From an uncultured Pseudomonadota bacterium (GTDB lineage Bacteria; Lernaellota; Lernaellaia; Lernaellales; Lernaellaceae), in NCBI GenBank assembly GCA_937967875.1, contig CALBTQ010000507.1:1-10033 (forward strand): a stretch of 10,033 bases of DNA, written 5' to 3'. This document shows positions 1 to 6,996 of this stretch, piece after piece. Each line of letters opens with the position of its first letter. The stretch's first letter is position 1. Below the pieces are notes generated by a model. The model had not been told where the DNA came from and ran no database searches. It worked only from the letters and a program-made list of their open reading frames with translations. A program made the translations under genes and the position numbers.

Positions 1-46
1 AGATCGTATTCGGTGACTGGAGTTCAGACGTGTGCTCTTCCGATCT
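1..46. other. Illumina i7 adapter with index (artefact)
   Basis: Bases 13-46 are the standard TruSeq/NEBNext-type i7 adapter (GTGACTGGAGTTCAGACGTG followed by the usual remainder ending CCGATCT). Bases 5-12 (CGTATTCG) sit where the i7 index lies, and bases 1-4 (AGAT) match the end of the P7 primer. The stretch is the reverse complement of the right end of the window (43 nt shared). It is not genomic. Any reading frame beginning here gives the adapter peptide TGVQTCALPIS and must be trimmed. Confidence 0.98.
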
Positions 47-261
47 CGGGCGACGTATTCCTCGTGATAGGGAAACGCTGCATGCTCTTTCGTTGGAAAA
101 TACCGGTAGAACGTGCTTCGCGAGATCTCGGCTTCCGCCGCAATTTCATCGACCGATGTGTTCTCGAAGCCTTGTTTTTCGAACAGATCGGCGGCGGTCA
201 GAATGATGGCCCTACGGATCTTGGCTTTTTTGTCGTTGCGGGTGAAAGGGCGTTTTTTCAT
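47..261 (-). CDS. TetR/AcrR-family transcriptional regulator, 5' part only
   Basis: Reading leftwards from ATG 261-259 gives 71 codons before the adapter. The start is basic (MKKRPFTRNDKKAKIRRAII). A TetR-type DNA-binding domain follows: helix 1 at about residues 14-30 (ILTAADLFEKQGF), then the helix-turn-helix at about 36-55 (TSVDEIAAEAEISRSTFYRY), ending in the family hallmark FYRYFPTKE. The ligand-binding C-terminal domain, normally another 110-150 residues, lies beyond the window, so the inducer cannot be guessed. No upstream in-frame ATG exists and no clear Shine-Dalgarno precedes the start; a TTGACA box places transcription start almost at the ATG, so the mRNA may be leaderless (inference). 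A perfect 16-bp palindrome just upstream suggests autorepression. The gene is divergent from nothing recognisable. Family assignment is firm; regulon is unknown. Confidence 0.88.
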
Positions 262-266
262 GTCGT

Positions 267-296
267 CATTTTTGCAAAAATGGCATAGTGTGTCAA
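267..296 (-). promoter_or_regulatory. Putative tetR promoter with overlapping palindromic operator
   Basis: On the minus strand TTGACA (296-291, a full match to the -35 consensus) is followed after 17 nt by AAAAAT (273-268, 4/6 to TATAAT). The perfect 16-bp palindrome CATTTTTGCAAAAATG at 267-282 covers this -10 box and part of the spacer. TetR repressors commonly bind such palindromes over their own promoters, so autoregulation is the likely reading; binding itself is inferred. Confidence 0.5.
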
Positions 297-420
297 ACGA
301 AACAGCGTACCATATTAGTCATTTCAGCGGATGTCGTTCAGGGGTAGTCGGTCTCCTTTTTATCTTTGGTTCACTGATTGATTTTACCTCACTCGAATCA
401 AGCAATTCCTGCCGGCGACA

Positions 421-536
421 GGCTCGAGCCGACGCGATCATGAGTGGTTCCTGATCAGGCTTTCTATCCAAGGCCGCCGGCGGCAGCCCCTCCGGCGCGA
501 CCCGTCCGCCGAAGCCCTTCATAGCTTCAGCGAAGC
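421..536. repeat. Cluster of short palindromes and hairpins
   Basis: Three perfect palindromes occur within 64 bp: GGCTCGAGCC (421-430), CCTGATCAGG (450-459) and GCCGCCGGCGGC (473-484). They are followed by GAAGC (511-515), GCTTC (524-528) and GAAGC (532-536), where the middle arm can pair with either neighbour, giving mutually exclusive hairpins. The compositional change compared with flanking AT-richer DNA suggests a dispersed intergenic repeat or a structured RNA; neither can be proved from one copy. Confidence 0.35.
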
Positions 537-918
537 GGGGGCGCTTTTTCCACCCGCCGCGCTTTTTGTAACCGAGCGAGCTCGCCGTATAAAAGCCATG
601 GCGGAGAAAATGCTGAATGCGAAGGGTGCTCATTATTGAGCGGCGCTCGACTTCCAGCGCTTTTTGTGTAGCAGGAAGGTTGTCGGCGAATGATTTGCTT
701 GATGTTTAAACCAACAACGGCCGGCCTATCCTTTATCAGAGCGGCATGCATCGGGCCAAATGACAACAAATTTTTATATTCCAAATGGTTATCCACTCAT
801 TACTCAGAAATGAAGCGTCGTTGCCTCACCTGGATTTGCCCGGATTCTTTCATTGTTTTTGGTGAGCGTCCGGTTGGCGCGGTTGTTGCTCAAAGGTAGG
901 CAGGCATAATTTTTTGTT

Positions 919-935
919 GTTGCTTTTTAAGCAAC
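919..935 (+). promoter_or_regulatory. Hairpin in the leader of the lipoprotein gene
   Basis: GTTGCTT (919-925), a TTT loop and AAGCAAC (929-935) form a 7-bp perfect stem that ends 5 nt before the AAGGAG ribosome-binding site (941-946) of the gene starting at 954. A possible -10 box CATAAT lies at 905-910 with only a poor -35 (TTGTTG, 883-888, 16-nt spacer). With that promoter the hairpin would sit at the very 5' end of the mRNA, a position where stems often protect transcripts. No U-tract follows, so it is not a terminator on this strand. Confidence 0.35.
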
Positions 936-953
936 GATCCAAGGAGACCGGAC

Positions 954-2227
<1,274 letters not shown>

Positions 2228-2231
<4 letters not shown>

Positions 2232-2622
2232 AATTCATTTTTACGAAGCCACTGATTTCTATAATTCTTCACCATTCGTTTCACGGGTTGGTCGTCAAGC
2301 ACGGAGCCGAGCGCGGGGCTAAAGGACTTACCTGCTGGAGACATTTTTGTTCGATGCTCTTTTGCCGGTTGGCTCAAGCCAGGTCGTTGCGCGAGATCAG
2401 CAACGGGTGGCGCTGCTGCGCTGGAACCTGTTTACCTATCGCGATTTGCGGCAATGGCTCGACAATCCATTCACCACGCCGCCCGGTGCGCCGGACGAAG
2501 ACCAATTGTCCTTGCCCATCCCCGCTTTGGGACAGCAGGCACAACGCAAACCCGACAACCTCAAATCCAAACCGGTAAAATCCGTCCCCAAAACCGTGTC
2601 ATGTCAAGAAATATTATCTTGA
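2228..2622 (+). pseudogene. IS4-family transposase remnant with internal deletion
   Basis: Two reading frames each match one end of the same transposase type. In the frame from 2228, residues encoded at about 2270-2407 (HHSFHGLVVKHGAER, then KGLTCWRHFCSMLFCRLAQA, then RSLREISNG) have the N-terminal pattern of IS4-family DDE transposases with a DUF4372 head. From about 2405 a second frame, ending at TGA 2620-2622, reads VALLRWNLFTYRDLRQWLDN, then PFTTPPGAPDEDQLSLPI, the usual C-terminal tail of such proteins. The DDE catalytic core, some 300 residues, is absent and the join falls near AGCAACGGGTGG (2399-2410). No product can be active. CACTG at 2250 and CAGTG at 2643-2647 might be relics of terminal repeats, but no target duplication is visible. 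The family call rests on pattern memory. Confidence 0.68.
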
Positions 2623-2637
2623 AATAAAATTATTTTA
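2604..2637. repeat. Two AT-rich inverted repeats at the end of the transposase remnant
   Basis: TCAAGA (2604-2609) and TCTTGA (2617-2622) form a 6-bp stem around a 7-nt AT loop. TAAAAT (2625-2630) and ATTTTA (2632-2637) form a second palindrome with one central base. Base composition here is much more AT-rich than in the genes around it, which fits the end of an insertion sequence. Neither has the G+C stem plus T-run of a standard terminator. Confidence 0.4.
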
Positions 2638-2674
2638 AACGGCAGTGTTCAGGAATCTGCTCCTTGGAGCTTTC

Positions 2675-2863
2675 TTAAAAGCTGTTTTTGTCTCCATGCG
2701 AGAGTCGAGCTTTCGAAACGGCGCTCAGCCCCGCACCCATGGAAGTCAAGACCATGCGCGTCATGCGGGAAAGACGCCCCGGCGGCGCCGGCGTGTCTTC
2801 GCCGGCGGCGAGGGCGGCCAGCAGTTCGGTCAGCGCGTCTGTTTTCGTGCTTTTCGTACTCAT
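2675..2863 (-). pseudogene. Short fragment resembling the N-terminus of an ABC1/UbiB-type kinase
   Basis: From ATG 2863-2861 the frame reads MSTKSTKTDALTELLAALAA, then GEDTPAPPGRLSRMTRMVLT, then SMGAGLSAVSKARL and a stop at 2675-2677 (62 aa). The pattern of a short charged/Ala-rich head followed by GRLSRMTRMVLTSMGAGLSAV resembles the region before the kinase core of AarF/ABC1/UbiB proteins. Those proteins are 430-560 residues and nothing of the kinase core follows. The frame also stays open upstream to an ATG at 2938, but those 25 residues look like non-coding translation. Its 3' end lies about 30 bp from the transposase remnant, so an insertion followed by deletion may have removed the rest. 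An independent small protein is the alternative. The recognition is tentative. Confidence 0.3.
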
Positions 2864-2940
2864 TGTCCCGGCATGGTGATCGAGCGACAGCCGCTTTCGT
2901 TGGTTATTTTCGCCCGACGGTGAATGTTGAACCATCATTA

Positions 2941-2980
2941 ACGTAGGCGCAAGGCGTTTTGAAGTTAATGCGCCGAACGT
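2941..2980 (-). terminator. Possible transcription-end hairpin behind the amidohydrolase-C39 gene
   Basis: ACGT-A-GGCGCA (2941-2951) pairs with TGCGCC-GA-ACGT (2969-2980) across a 17-nt loop, 4 bp after the stop of the minus-strand gene. The stem is interrupted and no T-run follows on the minus strand (TTAATGATGG), so it is at best a weak or Rho-assisted terminator. Confidence 0.3.
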
Positions 2981-2984
2981 CGCT

Positions 2985-4301
2985 CTACTCCATGTGGACG
3001 ATGCCGGTGCCGACCGGTTGGCGGCTGAGCAGGACCATGCCGAAGCGATTCACCGTTTCGCCGGTTGCGGGATCCTTGTCGTGCCAGCGGGCGAGAAATT
3101 CGTTTTCCTTGAGCCAGGTCCGGTGAAATGACGCCGGGTCTTCAAAAAACAGAACGTTGCGGTTGTAGCCCATCACGATGGCGTAGTGTCCGTCTTCGAA
3201 GTTGTTGCGCCAGTCGTCCATGGACTTGTATTCATCCGCCCAGGCCTGCAGCAAAACGATGACGGGATGATCCTGACTGACGTAGCGTTTCACGTCTTCC
3301 AGGCTCCAGTTCTGCCCGGCCTCGACGTCGAACCCTCTCATCCGGGCGGCGACGACCATTTTGTCCACGCGCGTGCCCGTATGCTTGTCTGCTTCCAACT
3401 CCTTCAACAAGGTGTCTTCTCTGACTTCGACGCCGTAATACGCCATCAACGTTTGCAACGCCTTGACGCCGCAGTCGAAGTCGTAGGTCTGGCGCAACCC
3501 GTGGAGATTGATCATCTTGATGGTCTTGTTCATGTTGCGGACTTTGCGGATGGCCAGATACGCCGCTTCGGCAAACGTGCGCCGCAGCCGGTCGATGGCC
3601 TCGACGTTGGGCGTCCCGTCCGCATTTTTATACAGCCGTTCGCAGGTTTCCTGGATGATGGCGGGCACGCGCTTGTCGACTCTCCCGAAGGCGTTGACCG
3701 AATGCTCCGCGCAGACGTGGCCGTGCACCTGGTAATACTCGGAGGTGTTGACGGTCACCTTGGCCTCGGGAAGTCTCTTTTGCAGCTCTTCCGCGTAGGT
3801 CTCGACGTAGGCGGGCGGCGAATAAATTTTCACCCGCTCATCCGACGGAGCATGCTGGAAGTTCATCAGCTCGATCTGGTTGTCGGCGACCCCTCTGGCC
3901 GGCACGGTGGAATGACCGTCCAGCAAAAACTCCGCCCCCGCGACGATGGCGGCCTCGATCCGCTTGTGGAAGGCAAGAAGATATTTGTGGGCCAGAAACT
4001 TGCGCAGATGCTCGCTCGGCTCGCGGTTGGGTTTGTAGATCGGTTCGCCGTGCACGTCGTGCAAGGGAACGGATTCTTCGATGATGTCCGGGCGCCGGTT
4101 GGCCTCGAGGATCAGACTGCAATAGGGAAACACCAACTGTTGATTGTCGAGAATATCCTGAAAATCATAAAGCCAGTTCGTGTACCAGTCGACGTTTCTC
4201 GTCAGGTGACCGAATCGCTCGGACAGGTTTTCCGGCTTTATCTCGGCCGGAATCACCAGGCCGCTGTGCGGGATGACGACCAGCAGGTTCTTCAGCAACA
4301 T
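2985..4301 (-). CDS. Fusion of N-formylglutamate amidohydrolase-like domain and C39-like cysteine peptidase domain
   Basis: 438 aa, no signal peptide or membrane segment, so probably cytoplasmic. Residues about 4-255 resemble N-formylglutamate amidohydrolases (PF05013, HutG type): IPHSGLVIP (10-18, with H12), EANRRPDI (66-73, compare NRPPD), LLDGHST (126-132, with D128 and H130) and a terminal QETCERLY (217-224, compare ELAQ..YM). Residues about 262-435 are a C39-like peptidase domain (Peptidase_C39_2 type): LRQTYDFDCGVKALQTLMAYY with nucleophile C277, EDGHYAIVMGY with H372, and FFEDPAS with D388, a complete Cys-His-Asp triad. Each half is near the size of a stand-alone protein. The two are in one frame; M257 at the junction (ATG 3533-3531) has no Shine-Dalgarno, so separate translation is unlikely. 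The start at 4301 has only AGGA 13 nt upstream. No ABC transporter or double-glycine peptide gene is nearby, so a bacteriocin-export role is unsupported. A peptide- or amide-hydrolysing role is inferred. Confidence 0.8.
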   Translation of the reverse strand: MLLKNLLVVIPHSGLVIPAEIKPENLSERFGHLTRNVDWYTNWLYDFQDILDNQQLVFPYCSLILEANRRPDIIEESVPLHDVHGEPIYKPNREPSEHLRKFLAHKYLLAFHKRIEAAIVAGAEFLLDGHSTVPARGVADNQIELMNFQHAPSDERVKIYSPPAYVETYAEELQKRLPEAKVTVNTSEYYQVHGHVCAEHSVNAFGRVDKRVPAIIQETCERLYKNADGTPNVEAIDRLRRTFAEAAYLAIRKVRNMNKTIKMINLHGLRQTYDFDCGVKALQTLMAYYGVEVREDTLLKELEADKHTGTRVDKMVVAARMRGFDVEAGQNWSLEDVKRYVSQDHPVIVLLQAWADEYKSMDDWRNNFEDGHYAIVMGYNRNVLFFEDPASFHRTWLKENEFLARWHDKDPATGETVNRFGMVLLSRQPVGTGIVHME

Positions 4302-4351
4302 AGGCGTGACCGATCCTGTTGTTAGGGAGCTTTCTTTCGCTCCATTAGCTC

Positions 4352-4379
4352 ATTTTATATTTCCGCCTTGGGAAATCAA
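4352..4379 (-). promoter_or_regulatory. Putative sigma70 promoter of the amidohydrolase-C39 gene
   Basis: On the minus strand TTGATT (4379-4374, 4/6) is followed after 16 nt by TAAAAT (4357-4352, 5/6). Transcription would start near 4345, leaving a leader of about 44 nt that contains a small hairpin, GGAGC (4343-4339), 8-nt loop, GCTCC (4330-4326). The spacing and location fit; the assignment is by consensus only. Confidence 0.45.
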
Positions 4380-4422
4380 TCGGTCCGGAAGTGATTCCCT
4401 TGTTTTGAATTGGCCACAAATT

Positions 4423-4446
4423 TGGCGAATATGATACAATTCGCCA
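4423..4446 (+). promoter_or_regulatory. Inverted repeat over the -10 region of the GH5 operon
   Basis: TGGCGAAT (4423-4430) and ATTCGCCA (4439-4446) are perfect 8-bp arms separated by 8 nt. The 3' arm overlaps TACAAT (4435-4440), a 5/6 match to the -10 consensus that would start transcription near 4447. The only -35 candidate is TTGGCC at 4410-4415 with a long 19-nt spacer, so an activator may be needed. The geometry is that of a dimeric regulator's operator. A second imperfect palindrome centred on CCGCGG (4448-4463) lies in the leader just before the ribosome-binding site. Confidence 0.45.
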
Positions 4447-4477
4447 TGTTTTCCGCGGAGAACGGGGAGGTGCTTCG

Positions 4478-6115
4478 ATGAAGGTTCGGTGGAGTCTGAT
4501 CCTCTTTCTGTTATGCCTCGCTGTCGCTCTCGGCTTAACCGCGTGCGATGCCGATGACGATGACGACGACAGCGACGACGACGATTCTTTCGATGACGAT
4601 GCCGATGATGACGACGATGCGCCGGACGACGATTCGGCCGACGACGATTCGGCCGACGACGATTCGGCCGACGACGATTCGGCCGACGACGATGACGACG
4701 ATGCCACCCCGCCCGCGTCCTACGATCCGCCGTGGCTCGTCGTCGAGCCGGGCAAAAAGGCGGCGATTTTCGACGAGCTGGGCCGTCAGGTGTTGCTGCG
4801 CGGCGCGAACTTCAACCATCTGGGCGATTATTTCCAAACCGACGCCTCGCTGCCGACCGTCGCCGAACTGTCCGACGAGGATTGGGACGATGTGGCCGCG
4901 CTCGGACACAACGTCATCCGCTTGGTGACCACCTGGTCGGCTTGGGAGCCCGAACGCGACGAAATCGACCTGGAATACCTCGACCGCGTGCGCGATGCCG
5001 TCGCCGCCGCCAAAGCGCGCGATATGTATGTGGTCATCGACATGCACCAGGACGCCTGGTCGAAATTCGTCTTCACTCCCGCCGACGAAATCTGCCCGGA
5101 CGGCACGTCGCACCAGCGCGGCTGGGACGGCGCGCCGCTGTGGGCCACCTTCACCGACGATCAACCAACCTGCACCCCAGGCCGCCGCGAGGACAGCCCG
5201 GCCGTCAAACGCGCCTGGGAGAATTTCTACGCCGACCGCGACGGCATCCGCGACGAACTGGTCGAGCTGTGGGCGTTCATCGCGTCGGAATTCGCCTTCG
5301 AATCGGCGGTGGCCGGCTACGACCTGCTCAACGAACCGGGCAACGGCGACAGCATGATCCGCACCTTCAACGGCCTGACGCAATTCACCCGCGACGCCGT
5401 CGCCGCCATTCGCGCGACCGAAGCGTCCCTCGGCGCGCCCGAGCACATCATCTTCTTCGAACAGGGCGTCGTCGGTCTGCCGGTCGCCTTCGACCTGGGC
5501 GACGACAACCTGGTTTTTGCCCCACACAACTACGCCGAAGCCATCGGCCCGTCCTTCGACGGTCTGCTGGAGTTGATGTTCCTCTACTACAACATCATGC
5601 GCGGTCTCTATCAGGCGCCGCTGTGGGTCGGCGAATACAACAAGTTCAGCGATCCGGCGAGCAACGACGCCTGGATGACCCGCTACGCCGAGTTGGAAGA
5701 TCGCTGGCTGCAGGACGGCGGCGCGTGGTGGCAGTGGGAGCAGGAGTGCGGCGATCCGCACAACGCCATGTGGCCGCCCACGCCCGAGTGGATCGAGCAG
5801 CAGCAAGAAACCTGCGGCGATGCGCGCTTTGAAATTCGCGCCTGCCTCGACCGCGCCTATGCGCGCGCCGTGCCCGGCCGCCTGACGAGCCTCGAGGCCG
5901 TGCCCTGCGACGGACATCTGAAATTGACCGGAACGACAGATGAACTCGGCGAGGCCGATCTGTGGATCCCCTCAACATCGACCGACGAACCGACCGTCAC
6001 CGGTGCGGGCATCGCCTCGACGCAATTCACGCCGGTCGATGGCGGCTGGCGCGTCTTCGTGACGGTCTCCGGCGACTACTCGATCGATGTCGCCCCGGCG
6101 GAGGCGAATCGATGA
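4478..6115 (+). CDS. GH5-family glycoside hydrolase lipoprotein, endoglycoceramidase-like
   Basis: 545 aa, start fixed by GGGGAGG at 4464-4470, 7 nt before ATG. Residues 1-22 are a signal peptide with a classical lipobox LTA-C23. D24 at position +2 and an acidic linker follow (24-75, 37 of 52 Asp, including four DDDSA units). The catalytic domain, about 85-460, shows GH5 landmarks in order: LLRGANFNHLG (106-115), NVIRLVTTWSAWEP (145-158), YVVIDMHQDAWS (184-195), YDLLNEP with acid/base E286, VFAPHNY (346-352) and LWVGEYN with nucleophile E386, then GAWWQWEQE. DMHQD, NEPG and the beta-sandwich-like tail from about 463 (RAVPGRLTSLEAV, ADLWIPS) resemble endoglycoceramidases, which release the glycan from glycosphingolipids; other GH5 substrates remain possible. 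It is the first gene of a two-gene operon, overlapping the next by ATGA. An envelope-anchored glycosidase is most likely. Confidence 0.88.
   Translation: MKVRWSLILFLLCLAVALGLTACDADDDDDDSDDDDSFDDDADDDDDAPDDDSADDDSADDDSADDDSADDDDDDATPPASYDPPWLVVEPGKKAAIFDELGRQVLLRGANFNHLGDYFQTDASLPTVAELSDEDWDDVAALGHNVIRLVTTWSAWEPERDEIDLEYLDRVRDAVAAAKARDMYVVIDMHQDAWSKFVFTPADEICPDGTSHQRGWDGAPLWATFTDDQPTCTPGRREDSPAVKRAWENFYADRDGIRDELVELWAFIASEFAFESAVAGYDLLNEPGNGDSMIRTFNGLTQFTRDAVAAIRATEASLGAPEHIIFFEQGVVGLPVAFDLGDDNLVFAPHNYAEAIGPSFDGLLELMFLYYNIMRGLYQAPLWVGEYNKFSDPASNDAWMTRYAELEDRWLQDGGAWWQWEQECGDPHNAMWPPTPEWIEQQQETCGDARFEIRACLDRAYARAVPGRLTSLEAVPCDGHLKLTGTTDELGEADLWIPSTSTDEPTVTGAGIASTQFTPVDGGWRVFVTVSGDYSIDVAPAEANR
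4547..4702 (+). repeat. Asp-rich linker of the GH5 lipoprotein, with four perfect 15-bp tandem repeats
   Basis: GAY-rich DNA encoding residues 24-75. Inside it the unit GACGACGATTCGGCC is repeated four times without mismatch at 4625-4684, encoding DDDSA four times. Perfect identity, including the rare TCG/GCC pair in each unit, points to recent tandem duplication, unlike the codon-mixed Asp runs on either side. The unit is in frame, so copy-number changes would alter linker length only. Confidence 0.92.
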
Positions 6116-6981
6116 ATCGCCGGATCGTTTTCCTGTTGTGCCTCGCCTGGGCAATTGCGTTGTTCGCCTGCTCAGCCGACGACGACTCTGCGAGCGACTC
6201 AGGGCAGGCGGACGATGACGACGATAGCGACGACGAACTTGACGACGACGCGGTCGACGACGACGGCGACGACGACGGCGACGACGACGCGCTTCCGCCC
6301 GAGTGCTACGAACCGGGCGGCGACGAGCCCACCTCCCGCAACCTGACGCCGATGTTCTCCTCCGATTATTACGCGCAACAAAGCAGCTTGTACTTCGACA
6401 CCCTCGATTCCGGCGCCGATCCGCTGGCCGTCCCTGAATACTCCGTCCTCGTCGCCCGTTGGGAATGGCCGCCCTGGTTGAAGCTCACCGGGCTGGGCAA
6501 AACGGGCATGATCTGGATCGATCGGATTCTTCGCCTGTACCCCACGTCGATTCCCGAACGCGACTGCCGCGGATTCGACGAGCAGCCCTTCGGCCGCTGC
6601 CACGTCGTGTTCTACTACAACGACGGCGAGCCTTGCCCGATTTACGAGGAATTCACCTTCAACGATCTGGGCGAAATAACCTTTATCGAAGCGTGGTCGG
6701 ACCTGCCGGAGTTCTTCCCGACGCCGGATTTCGGCGATGTCTGGGCCCAGGGCCCCGATGTGCGCCGCTTGTCCACCGCCGTCCCCGGCTTGGGCAAACC
6801 GGACGGCTTGATCGACCTCGACGGCGACTGCATGAGGCAGGTGGCCGGCGAAAACGAGGATGTCGCCGACTTCCTGGATCATGCCGCCGACCCGCTGGTC
6901 TCCTGGATTATGGATTACCTCGCCTGGGGAAGAGACAGCTTCAGCGTCGGCTGCGGCTGGACGCGTCAGTGTCACGAGTAA
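6112..6981 (+). CDS. Lipoprotein of unknown function with Asp-rich linker
   Basis: 289 aa. ATG 6112 overlaps the stop of the GH5 gene (ATGA), and GGAGG at 6100-6104 lies 7 nt upstream, so translation is probably coupled; longer in-frame starts would lie inside the GH5 gene and lack signal-peptide character. Residues 1-19 are a signal peptide (MNRRIVFLLCLAWAIALFA) with lipobox LFA-C20. Residues 23-59 are acidic (23 of 37 Asp). The remaining 230 residues match no family I can name. They contain eight Cys, pairing possible in an oxidising compartment (64-ECY, 152-DCRGF, 163-CHVVFYY, 175-CPIYEE, 240, 281, 287), an FTFNDLGEITFIEAWSD stretch (181-197) resembling the last strands of an SnoaL/NTF2-like fold, and a Gly/Pro-rich QGPDVRRLSTAVPGLG segment. 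It may be a partner of the GH5 enzyme at the envelope, perhaps binding its substrate; this is inference from operon context only. Confidence 0.78.
   Translation: MNRRIVFLLCLAWAIALFACSADDDSASDSGQADDDDDSDDELDDDAVDDDGDDDGDDDALPPECYEPGGDEPTSRNLTPMFSSDYYAQQSSLYFDTLDSGADPLAVPEYSVLVARWEWPPWLKLTGLGKTGMIWIDRILRLYPTSIPERDCRGFDEQPFGRCHVVFYYNDGEPCPIYEEFTFNDLGEITFIEAWSDLPEFFPTPDFGDVWAQGPDVRRLSTAVPGLGKPDGLIDLDGDCMRQVAGENEDVADFLDHAADPLVSWIMDYLAWGRDSFSVGCGWTRQCHE
6178..6288 (+). repeat. Asp-rich linker of the second operon lipoprotein
   Basis: A GAC-dominated tract encoding residues 23-59, with Ser, Ala, Gly, Glu, Leu and Val interruptions and a terminal DDDGDDDGDDD motif. It starts 2 residues after the lipid-bearing Cys. 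It is the third such linker in the window and is the shortest and least regular. Confidence 0.85.
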
Positions 6982-6996
6982 GCTGGGAAAGGCTTA
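6979..6996. terminator. Inverted repeat containing the stop codons of two convergent genes
   Basis: TAAGC (6979-6983) and GCTTA (6992-6996) pair around an 8-nt loop. The TAA of the plus-strand lipoprotein is the first arm and the TAA of the minus-strand kinase is the second. One G-T and one A-T pair extend the stem on the outside. There is no T-run on either side, so it is a weak candidate for a bidirectional end signal in a 12-bp convergent gap. Confidence 0.3.

Larger units (their letters stand above)
262..953. other. Long intergenic region without a convincing gene
   Basis: About 690 bp separate the tetR start from the lipoprotein gene. Open frames on the minus strand (319-633, 527-796) overlap each other, lack Shine-Dalgarno sequences and resemble no family I know. 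The stretch holds a cluster of short perfect palindromes (421-484), a pair of alternative hairpins (511-536), a hairpin at 919-935 and a possible -10 box CATAAT at 905-910 for the downstream gene. The part from about 690 to 860 is AT-richer and featureless. A decayed gene is possible but cannot be shown. Confidence 0.5.

Noticed and set aside
13..288. Plus-strand 91-aa frame at the left end
   Set aside because: It begins inside the adapter (TGVQTCALPIS) and runs antisense to the TetR gene.
319..796. Two overlapping minus-strand frames (104 and 89 aa)
   Set aside because: They overlap in different frames, have no Shine-Dalgarno and no recognisable domain; their Pro/Arg-rich segments come from the palindrome-rich DNA.
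2985..4301. C39 domain considered as part of a bacteriocin export system
   Set aside because: No ABC-transporter domains in the protein and no double-glycine leader peptide gene or exporter gene in the window.
3186..4325. 379-aa plus-strand open frame opposite the amidohydrolase-C39 gene
   Set aside because: Repetitive hydrophobic/Asp-Gly-Val translation typical of antisense; no start signal and no family resemblance.
4625..4684. Short regular repeats considered as a CRISPR array
   Set aside because: Units are 15 bp, contiguous without spacers, and in frame within a gene.
4345..4707. Minus-strand Ser/Ala/Glu-repeat frame
   Set aside because: Antisense of the GH5 linker and its promoter region; the repetitive protein only mirrors the tandem DNA repeat.
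4535..5917. 460-aa minus-strand open frame opposite the GH5 gene
   Set aside because: Long antisense frames are expected in GC-rich codon-biased genes; the translation lacks motifs, while the plus strand has a full GH5 domain with both catalytic Glu.
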